NCBI RefSeq assembly: GCF_013608025.1
Contig: NZ_VDLV01000045.1
Coordinates: 13,639-59,278, forward strand
DNA: 45,640 nt
DNA from: Pseudomonas brassicacearum subsp. neoaurantiaca
GTDB taxonomy: Bacteria; Pseudomonadota; Gammaproteobacteria; Pseudomonadales; Pseudomonadaceae
Direction: 5' to 3'
Below are positions 40,014-45,640 of this stretch, one piece after another. Each line of letters opens with the position of its first letter. Positions within the stretch are counted from its first letter, which is position 1. Under the pieces are notes generated by a model that was not told where the DNA came from, made no database searches, and saw only the letters and a program-made list of their open reading frames with translations. The translations under genes were made by a program, and so were the position numbers.

Positions 40014-40151
40014 TCTGTGGCGAGGGGATTTATCCCCGCTGGGCTGCGAAGCAGCCCCAATGGCGAGCACTTCGGTGTGTCAGAGGTTTTGAGTGAGCTG
40101 GTTTTGGGGCTGCTGCGCAGCCCAACGGGGATAAATCCCCTCGCCACAGAT
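40014..40151. repeat. Type C inverted repeat element (GGGGATTTATCCCC)
   Basis: TCTGTGGCGAGGGGATTTAT at the left, continuing CCCCGCTGGGCTGCG, and the inverse at the right end. The outer GTGGCGAGGG and inner GCTGGGCTGCG are shared with type B, but the central palindrome differs. A second copy is at 44868. Confidence 0.88.
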
Positions 40152-40228
40152 AAACCTTCACCACAACATCACTTGACCTAGTTATTGCGCTGCCCCTCCG
40201 CCAACTGCTACCAAGTATTTCACCCCGC

Positions 40229-40252
40229 TAAATTCCCGCCCCGAACACTCGT
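40229..40252 (+). promoter_or_regulatory. PvdS (iron-starvation) promoter of pvdRT-opmQ
   Basis: TAAAT (40229-40233), exactly 16 bp and CGT (40250-40252) match the PvdS consensus perfectly. It is 67 bp before the pvdR ATG. Confidence 0.87.
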
Positions 40253-40319
40253 CTACCAGAACAGCCTCCCGTCCCGATCCTCTGCGCGACGGGCCCGACA
40301 CCACCGGCCGGAACCCTGC

Positions 40320-41468
40320 ATGAAACGTCCCCGCCTCACCCGCCCCGCCTGGCTCCTGACCTTCGCTCTGCTGCCGGCCGTGGCCTTCGCCGCGTGGCAG
40401 GCGGTCGGGCCGGGCCATGAGCCTGTCGCCACCGCCCCCGTCACCCGTGGCGATATCGAAAACAGCGTCACCGCCCTGGGAACCTTGCAGCCGCGCCGCT
40501 ACGTGGATGTCGGCGCCCAGGCGTCCGGGCAGATCCAGAAGATTCACGTCGAGGCCGGCGACGAGGTCACGGAGGGCCAGCTATTGGTTGAAATCGACCC
40601 CTCCACGCAAAAAGCCAGGCTCGACGCCGGGCGGTTTTCCATCGAGAACCTCAAGGCCCAGCTTCAGGAACAGCGCGCCCAGCACGACCTCGCGCAACAG
40701 AAATTCCGCCGCCAGCAGCAACTCAAGGCCGGCGGCGCCACCCGCGAAGAAGACGTGCAGACTGCCCAGGCCGAGGTGCGCGCGACCCAGGCGCGCATCG
40801 ACATGTTCCAGGCGCAGATCCGCCAGGCCCAGGCCAACCTGCGCAGCGACGAGGCCGAGCTGGGCTACACCCGCATCTATGCGCCGATGAACGGCACGGT
40901 GGTGGCCGTCGGTGCCCGGGAAGGCCAGACCCTCAACGCCCAGCAGCAGACGCCTTTGATCCTGCGTATCGCCCGGTTGTCGCCGATGACCGTCTGGGCC
41001 GAAGTCTCGGAAGCCGACATCGGCCACGTCAAGCCGGGCATGACCGCCTATTTCACCACCCTCGCCGGTGGCGGCCGGCGGTGGAGCAGCACCGTCCGGC
41101 AAATCCTCCCGGTGCCGCCGCGTCCGCTGGAGGCCAACCAGGGCGGCAGCCCCACCGGCGGCCGCAGCGGGAGCGAGCGGGTGGTGCTCTATACCGTCTT
41201 GCTCGATGTGGACAATACCGACCGCTCCTTGATGACCGACATGACCGCCCAAGTGTTTTTTGTCGCCGCCCAGGCCAAGGATGTGCTGACCGTGCCCATC
41301 GCGGCCTTGCAGGACACCGATCAAGTGCGGGTGCTCGCCGACAACGGCGATGTCCAGCCGCGTACCGTTCGCACCGGCATCAGCGACCGCTTGCGCACGC
41401 AGATCCTCGACGGTCTGAACGAAGGCGACCGTGTGCTGATCGACTCGGCCAGCGGCAGCGGGGGCTGA
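40320..41468 (+). CDS. pvdR: Pyoverdine efflux periplasmic adaptor PvdR
   Basis: MacA-like membrane-fusion protein of 382 residues. An N-terminal anchor/signal segment (WLLTFALLPAVAFAAWQAVG) is followed by a lipoyl-type half-motif (VDVGAQASGQIQKIHVEAGDEVTEGQLL). A long coiled-coil hairpin spans about 95-165 (LKAQLQEQRAQHDLAQQKFRRQQQLK), then the second lipoyl half (RIYAPMNGTVVAVGAREGQTL) and beta-barrel domains. It links PvdT to OpmQ for secretion of recycled pyoverdine and export of unwanted pyoverdine-metal complexes. The ATG at 40320 has GGAA upstream and a PvdS promoter before it. pvdT begins directly after its stop. Confidence 0.93.
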   Translation: MKRPRLTRPAWLLTFALLPAVAFAAWQAVGPGHEPVATAPVTRGDIENSVTALGTLQPRRYVDVGAQASGQIQKIHVEAGDEVTEGQLLVEIDPSTQKARLDAGRFSIENLKAQLQEQRAQHDLAQQKFRRQQQLKAGGATREEDVQTAQAEVRATQARIDMFQAQIRQAQANLRSDEAELGYTRIYAPMNGTVVAVGAREGQTLNAQQQTPLILRIARLSPMTVWAEVSEADIGHVKPGMTAYFTTLAGGGRRWSSTVRQILPVPPRPLEANQGGSPTGGRSGSERVVLYTVLLDVDNTDRSLMTDMTAQVFFVAAQAKDVLTVPIAALQDTDQVRVLADNGDVQPRTVRTGISDRLRTQILDGLNEGDRVLIDSASGSGG

Positions 41469-43430
41469 ATGAACACGCCCCTGATCGAACTGCGGGACAT
41501 TCGCAAGGCTTACGGCGGCGGTGACAGCCCTCGGGTAGAAGTCCTGCGGGGCATCGACCTGGCGATTCATGCCGGCGAATTCCTGGCGATTGTCGGGGCG
41601 TCCGGCTCCGGCAAATCCACCTTGATGAACATCCTCGGCTGCCTCGACCGTCCCACCAGCGGCGAATACCGCTTTGCCGGCGAAGATGTCGCTCAATTGG
41701 GCAGCGACGAATTGGCCTGGCTGCGCCGTGAAGCGTTCGGCTTCGTGTTCCAGGGCTATCACCTCATCCCGTCCGGCACGGCTCAGGAAAATGTCGAGAT
41801 GCCGGCCATCTATGCCGGCACGTCGGCCGCCGAGCGCCACGCCCGGGCCAGCGCCCTGCTCGAACGCCTCGGCCTGGCGAGCCGCACCGGCAACCGTCCC
41901 CATCAACTCTCCGGCGGGCAGCAACAACGGGTATCGATTGCCCGGGCCTTGATGAACGGCGGCCACATCATCCTCGCCGACGAGCCCACCGGCGCCCTCG
42001 ACAGCCAGAGCGGCATTGAGGTCATGGCCTTGCTCGACGAATTGGCGAGCCAGGGCCACGTAGTGATCCTTATCACCCACGACCGCGAAGTCGCGGCCCG
42101 GGCCAAGCGCATCATCGAGATCCGCGACGGATCGATCATCAGCGACAGCGCCACCGCAGCACCACAGGCCAATGCCAGGGCGTTGCAAGCCGTAGACCTG
42201 CGCCAGCGCCTGAGCGTCGGCAGCGAACACAATGGCGCCTGGAAAGGCGAACTGGTGGACGCGGTGCAAGCGGCCTGGCGGGTGATGTGGATCAATCGCT
42301 TTCGCACCGCCCTGACCCTGCTTGGCATCGTCATCGGCGTGGCCTCGGTGGTGGTGATGCTGGCAGTGGGCGAAGGCAGCAAGCGCCAGGTCATGGCGCA
42401 GATGGGCGCCTTTGGCTCGAATATCATTTATCTCAACGGCACCGCTCCCAACCCGCGCGCGACCAAGGGCATCATCAGCGAACAGGACATTGCCGCCCTC
42501 GCCGCGCTGCCCGAAGTGGAGCGCATCATGCCGGTCAACGGCAAGAACGCCAGCGTGCGTTTCGGCAACCTCGACCACACCAGCTACGTGGGCGGCAATG
42601 ACACGAATTTCCCGACCATTTTCAATTGGCCGGTGGCCCAGGGCACGTATTTCAGCGACGCCGATGAACGTAGCGCGGCGGCGGTGGCAGTGATCGGCTC
42701 CAAGGTCCGGCAGAAGCTGCTCAAAGACGTTGCCGATCCCATCGGCCGCTACATCCTGATCGAAAACGTGCCATTCCAGGTCGTCGGCGTACTGGCGGAA
42801 AAAGGCGCCAGCTCCGGGGATTCGGACGCCGACAACCGCATCGCCGTGCCCTACTCCGCCGCCAGCGTGCGGCTGTTCGGCACCCGACATCCCGAGTACG
42901 TGGTGATCGCCGCTCGCGACGCGGGCAAGGTCAATGAGGCCGAGCAGGCCGTATCCCGGACCTTGTTGCGACTGCACAAGGGCAAGCAGGATTTCGAGCT
43001 GACCAACAACGCCGCGATGATCCAGGCCGAAGCTCGCACCCAAGGCACGCTGTCGTTGATGCTCGGTGCCATTGCGGCGATTTCGCTGCTGGTGGGCGGC
43101 ATCGGCGTGATGAACATCATGCTCATGACCGTGCGTGAACGGACCCGGGAGATCGGCATCCGCATGGCCACTGGCGCCCGCCAGCGCGACATTCTGCGCC
43201 AGTTCCTCACCGAAGCGGTGATGCTCTCGGTGGTCGGCGGGCTTGCCGGTATCGGCCTGGCGCTGCTGGTGGGCGGTGCGTTGCTGCTGGGCAAAATCGC
43301 CGTGGCGTTCGAATGGCTGGCAGTGTTCGGCGCCTTCGGTTGCGCGCTGGTCACCGGCGTCGTCTTCGGTTTCATGCCGGCCCGCAAGGCGGCTCGCCTC
43401 GACCCGGTCGCGGCCCTCACCAGTGAATGA
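41469..43430 (+). CDS. pvdT: Pyoverdine efflux ABC transporter PvdT (MacB-like)
   Basis: A 653-residue fusion of ATPase and permease. The N-terminal ATPase has Walker A GASGSGKST, a Q-loop in FVFQGYHL, signature LSGGQQQRVSIARAL and Walker B IILADEPTGALD. TM1 lies near residues 275-300 (RTALTLLGIVIGVASVVVML), then a large periplasmic MacB-PCD domain, then three C-terminal TMs (GAIAAISLLVGGIGVMNIMLM, VVGGLAGIGLALLVGGALLLG, FGAFGCALVTGVVFGF). It works with PvdR and OpmQ. The ATG at 41469 abuts the pvdR stop, so translation is coupled. opmQ follows after 10 bp. Confidence 0.94.
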   Translation: MNTPLIELRDIRKAYGGGDSPRVEVLRGIDLAIHAGEFLAIVGASGSGKSTLMNILGCLDRPTSGEYRFAGEDVAQLGSDELAWLRREAFGFVFQGYHLIPSGTAQENVEMPAIYAGTSAAERHARASALLERLGLASRTGNRPHQLSGGQQQRVSIARALMNGGHIILADEPTGALDSQSGIEVMALLDELASQGHVVILITHDREVAARAKRIIEIRDGSIISDSATAAPQANARALQAVDLRQRLSVGSEHNGAWKGELVDAVQAAWRVMWINRFRTALTLLGIVIGVASVVVMLAVGEGSKRQVMAQMGAFGSNIIYLNGTAPNPRATKGIISEQDIAALAALPEVERIMPVNGKNASVRFGNLDHTSYVGGNDTNFPTIFNWPVAQGTYFSDADERSAAAVAVIGSKVRQKLLKDVADPIGRYILIENVPFQVVGVLAEKGASSGDSDADNRIAVPYSAASVRLFGTRHPEYVVIAARDAGKVNEAEQAVSRTLLRLHKGKQDFELTNNAAMIQAEARTQGTLSLMLGAIAAISLLVGGIGVMNIMLMTVRERTREIGIRMATGARQRDILRQFLTEAVMLSVVGGLAGIGLALLVGGALLLGKIAVAFEWLAVFGAFGCALVTGVVFGFMPARKAARLDPVAALTSE

Positions 43431-43440
43431 ACCTCACCCT

Positions 43441-44835
43441 ATGAAAGCGCATCTGACCCTCTTGGCCGCCTGCCTGCTGCTGGCGGCGTGCGGCACGCCT
43501 TTGTCGGCGCCGGACAGCGGCATCCAGCCGCCCGACGCTTGGCAGAGCCTCGATACACCCGGCGCCCGAGCGGATAACCAACAATGGTGGACGCACTTCG
43601 GCAGCCCGCAACTCGATCAGCTGATCGAACAGGCGCGCCTGGGTAGCTTCGACCTCGCGGCCGCCATGGCCCGGGTTCGCCAGGCCCAAGCCAGCGCGGT
43701 GATCGCCGGCGCGCCGCTGCTGCCGGAAATCAGCGCCGGGCTCAACGGCAATCGCCAGGAACTGCTGCGCGGCAAGGGCTACAGCCAGTTGGATGTGGAT
43801 CGTAACAACCGTACCATCGACTACTACGATGCCCACCTCAGTGCCAGTTACGAGCTGGATTTCTGGGGCGGTAAACGGGCGGCCCGGGACAGCGCGCTGA
43901 GCACGTTGTCGGCGACCCAATTTGATCGGGCGACGGTGGAACTGACCCTGCTCAGCGGCGTCGCCAATAGCTACAGCCAAGCCTTGTCCCTGCGCGAACA
44001 ACAGCGCATCGCCGAACTGAACCTGGCCAACGCCCGCAATGTGCTCGACCTGGTGCAAACCCGCTACGACGCCGGCAGCGCCACGGCACTGGAACTGTCC
44101 CAACAAAAGAGCCTGGTAGCGGCCCAGGAACGACGGTTACCGCAAGTGCAGCAACAGGCCCGCGAGGCATCGATCACCCTCGCGGCCCTGTTGGGGCAAC
44201 CGGTGCAATCGCTCAAGCTCGAAGATGAATCCTTCGACGCACTGCGCTGGCCCGCCATCGACGCCGGGGTGCCCAGCGATCTGCTGCTGCGCCGCCCCGA
44301 CATCGCTGCCGCCGAAGCGCGCCTCGCCGCCGCCCAGGCCGACATCACGGTGGCCCGCGCGGCCATGCTGCCCTCGGCCACCCTGGGCCTGAGCCTGGCC
44401 ACCGGCGCCGACATTGCCGACCAATTGCTGCGCAACAACGTCTACAACCTCAGCGCCGGGCTGGCCGCGCCAATCTTCAATAACGGTCGCCTGAAAGCTG
44501 AGCGAGACAGGGCCACCGCGCGCCAGGAAGAACTGCTGGAGGCCTACCGCGCCGCCATCATCAACGGCTTCGCCGACGTCGAAAAAGCCCTGAACAGCAT
44601 CCGCGGCCTGGACCAGCAGCGCCAATGGCAGCGCGAAGAACTGAACCAGGCAAAGAGCGCCTTCGACATCGCCCAGCGCCGCTACCAGGCCGGCGCCGAA
44701 GACCTGCTCACCGTGCTCGAAACCCAACGTACGTTGTACGCGGCGCAGGACATGAACGTGCAATTGCGACTGGCGCGGGTGCAGGCGAGCGTGGCGTTGT
44801 ACAAGGCGTTGGGTGGGGGTTGGCGGGTGATGTAG
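43441..44835 (+). CDS. opmQ: Outer-membrane efflux lipoprotein OpmQ (TolC family)
   Basis: RND-type outer-membrane channel of 464 residues. A lipoprotein signal peptide carries the lipobox LLAAC (MKAHLTLLAACLLLAACGTPL). It has the two TolC-fold repeats seen in NodT/OprM proteins (WWTHFGSPQLDQLIEQARLGSFDLAAAMARVRQAQA; LLRRPDIAAAEARLAAAQADITVARAAMLPS) and the C-terminal YQAGAEDLLTVLETQRTLY. It completes the tripartite PvdRT-OpmQ pump. The ATG at 43441 follows the pvdT stop by 10 bp; upstream in-frame starts lie inside pvdT and would destroy the signal peptide. A type C repeat follows. Confidence 0.94.
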   Translation: MKAHLTLLAACLLLAACGTPLSAPDSGIQPPDAWQSLDTPGARADNQQWWTHFGSPQLDQLIEQARLGSFDLAAAMARVRQAQASAVIAGAPLLPEISAGLNGNRQELLRGKGYSQLDVDRNNRTIDYYDAHLSASYELDFWGGKRAARDSALSTLSATQFDRATVELTLLSGVANSYSQALSLREQQRIAELNLANARNVLDLVQTRYDAGSATALELSQQKSLVAAQERRLPQVQQQAREASITLAALLGQPVQSLKLEDESFDALRWPAIDAGVPSDLLLRRPDIAAAEARLAAAQADITVARAAMLPSATLGLSLATGADIADQLLRNNVYNLSAGLAAPIFNNGRLKAERDRATARQEELLEAYRAAIINGFADVEKALNSIRGLDQQRQWQREELNQAKSAFDIAQRRYQAGAEDLLTVLETQRTLYAAQDMNVQLRLARVQASVALYKALGGGWRVM

Positions 44836-44867
44836 GCCTCAAACAACTTTCAAGCGTAGTGACATTC

Positions 44868-44999
44868 GTGGCGAGGGGATTTATCCCCGCTGGGCTGCGT
44901 AGCAGCCCCATTAGCCGCACCTCAGCGTGTCAGATGTTTCGAGGGTGCTGGTTTTGGGGCCGCTTCGCAGCCCAGCGGGGATAAATCCCCTCGCCACAG
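44868..44999. repeat. Type C inverted repeat element
   Basis: GTGGCGAGGGGATTTATCCC at the left with inner CGCTGGGCTGCG, and the inverse ending CCTCGCCACA at the right. It may also end the pvdRT-opmQ transcript. Confidence 0.88.
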
Positions 45000-45081
45000 A
45001 TCATTCCATCTTCCTAAACGGTGTTCGACTTTGGCTCTGTTTATCGGGCCATGTAGGACACCCGAGTAAGGCTACGTCACC

Positions 45082-45111
45082 TTGCGTCATTGCCTACAAC
45101 TACGCCAGAAT
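45082..45111 (+). promoter_or_regulatory. Possible promoter of the structured leader
   Basis: TTGCGT (45082-45087), 18 bp and CAGAAT (45106-45111) are a weak sigma-70-like pair that would start a leader of about 260 nt. The imperfect dyad GTAAGG / CCTTGC just upstream may be a regulator site. The evidence is weak. Confidence 0.3.
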
Positions 45112-45135
45112 CCGCCGGCTTGTGCGCTTGGCTCC

Positions 45136-45376
45136 CTGTCGATAACTTGTTTCCCGTCACTGCCCATCAGTGATCGGGTCTGCAAGCCCGACGAAATACC
45201 AGGCGCATAGCCCAAGCCAATCGACAGATCCGTGTCGCTCAATGGCGGCTGTGTGCGGGAGACCTTCGGGTCTGCCGGGTTCCTGGTTTCCCGGTCTTGC
45301 AGACCCGCGCATAGCTGCCACCCATCATCTGCAAGTGATGTCTGGCAGTGCCTTGTCAATAACCAGGAGCTGCACA
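45136..45376 (+). promoter_or_regulatory. Structured 5' leader, candidate RNA switch before the DUF6124-like gene
   Basis: An 8-bp closing stem CTGTCGAT/ATCGACAG (45136-45143 with 45220-45227) encloses the hairpins TCACTG/CAGTGA (45157-45173) and TCGGG/CCCGA (45174-45191, loop TCTGCAAG). Next comes AGACC-TTCG-GGTCT (45260-45273). It competes with a 9-bp stem 45267-45275/45299-45307, which has inner CCGGG/CCCGG and loop TTCCTGGTTT. A last hairpin 45315-45348 again has loop TCTGCAAG. The loop segment TCCTGGTT (45281-45288) is perfectly complementary to AACCAGGA (45361-45368), which contains the ribosome site. CTTGCAGACCCG (45296-45307) can also pair with 45175-45186 over 12 bp. These mutually exclusive pairings suggest control of translation. 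Confidence 0.65.
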
Positions 45377-45640
45377 ATGTTCAAAATCACCCCCAATCCC
45401 CCCGACGACGACGAAGCCAAAAAACTCAACGAAGCCGCGAACCGCGCCCTCGCCTTTTACCTCGACCCCAAGCCGGAAAAACCCATTCCACCACCGGGCC
45501 CGCTATTCACCGTGACGGAAGGCGCCGACATGGAATGCTTGCTAGCCAACCTCAGCGAAACCCTCGCCTCGGTGAATATCATGGCCAGCGAATTGGCTTT
45601 CGACCTGGAAGGCGCGCGACGAAGTTTTGCCCTGGGAATC
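45377..45640 (+). CDS. DUF6124-like small protein, 3' end beyond the window
   Basis: The first 88 codons of a gene starting at the ATG 45377, with AGGAG 7 nt upstream. The product starts MFKITPNPPDDDEAKKLNEA, followed by a helical ANRALAFYLDPKP, a proline-rich linker (EKPIPPPGPLF) and a helical part (MECLLANLSETLASVNIMASELAFDLEGARRSFALGI). This pattern resembles small pseudomonad proteins of the DUF6124 family (about 120 residues, function unknown), from memory. It is cut by the window edge, not broken. It is preceded by the structured leader whose hairpin loop can mask its ribosome site. Confidence 0.8.
   Translation, partial: MFKITPNPPDDDEAKKLNEAANRALAFYLDPKPEKPIPPPGPLFTVTEGADMECLLANLSETLASVNIMASELAFDLEGARRSFALGI

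Larger units (their letters stand above)
39839..40319. other. Intergenic region between fpvI and pvdR, without fpvR
   Basis: 481 bp with no gene. It holds a Fur-like site (39934-39952) for fpvI, a type C repeat (40014-40151) and the PvdS promoter of pvdR (40229-40252). No open frame here resembles an FpvR anti-sigma factor. Confidence 0.75.

Noticed and set aside
39839..40319. Remnant fpvR between fpvI and pvdR
   Set aside because: None of the six frames shows FpvR-like residues; the space is filled by promoter sites and a repeat.
40581..43043. Minus-strand open frame of about 820 codons opposite pvdR and pvdT
   Set aside because: It spans two well-defined genes antisense and has low-complexity composition; it is explained by codon bias in the real genes.
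45087..45377. Minus-strand open frame of 96 codons across the structured leader
   Set aside because: Its length follows from the base composition and pairing of the leader. It has no ribosome site and ends at the promoter. Similar hypothetical proteins may be listed in databases, but the RNA-structure reading explains the conservation better.

Overview
The window is about 45.6 kb of chromosomal DNA from a Pseudomonas, most likely of the P. fluorescens group. The evidence is the high G+C content, typical pseudomonad proteins, several gene orders that match P. aeruginosa neighbourhoods as I remember them, and many copies of the palindromic REP/REPIN repeats characteristic of fluorescent pseudomonads. 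No prophage, insertion sequence, CRISPR array or plasmid gene is visible. The species assignment is an inference.

Layout. (1) 1-6.5 kb: a strong stable-RNA-type promoter firing out of the left edge, then gltX, uvrB, an aromatic/aspartate aminotransferase, tRNA-Asn and two very small genes of unknown function. (2) 6.5-12.5 kb: an AI-2E-type permease, a TrhP/YegQ-type U32 tRNA-hydroxylation protein behind a perfect Anr/FNR box, an sCache chemoreceptor and a Na+/H+-antiporter-family carrier. (3) 12.7-15.4 kb: a tightly overlapping operon of two PepSY proteins, a response regulator and a sensor kinase, matching BqsPQRS/CarRS of P. aeruginosa, with a likely BqsR site in front. (4) 15.5-23.4 kb: a patatin-like protein, queD, an Asp-nucleophile alpha/beta hydrolase, codBA, a DapF-like protein lacking both catalytic cysteines, and an MFS carrier. 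(5) 23.6-27.7 kb: a fecIRA-type iron system with a Fur box. (6) 27.8-33 kb: a baeRF-HPF ribosome-associated pair behind a possible AlgU promoter, an AhpD-like protein, an MscS-cNMP channel and a pirin. (7) 33-37.6 kb: a BvgS-like hybrid kinase, a stand-alone receiver whose phosphoacceptor looks replaced, and a LuxR-type response regulator, with BvgA-like heptamers in front. (8) 37.9-44.8 kb: the pyoverdine block pvdA, fpvI, pvdR, pvdT, opmQ, with two perfect PvdS (iron-starvation) promoters and no fpvR. (9) 44.8-45.64 kb: a REPIN, then a roughly 250-nt leader with extensive, mutually exclusive base pairing in front of a small DUF6124-like gene that runs off the right edge.

How the parts work together. 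Iron is the main theme. FecI/FecR/FecA take up ferric citrate. PvdA makes hydroxyornithine for pyoverdine, FpvI drives receptor expression, and PvdRT-OpmQ recycles or secretes pyoverdine. BqsRS senses Fe(II) or calcium in P. aeruginosa. The promoters agree with this: Fur boxes lie before fecI and fpvI, and PvdS boxes before pvdA and pvdR.

The most novel signal is the leader at about 45130-45376. One segment (CTTGCAGACCCG, 45296-45307) can pair with three other segments, and the loop of its hairpin is an 8-nt perfect complement of the Shine-Dalgarno region of the downstream gene. It looks like a cis-regulatory RNA switch. All regulatory calls were made by eye from sequence and have not been tested.
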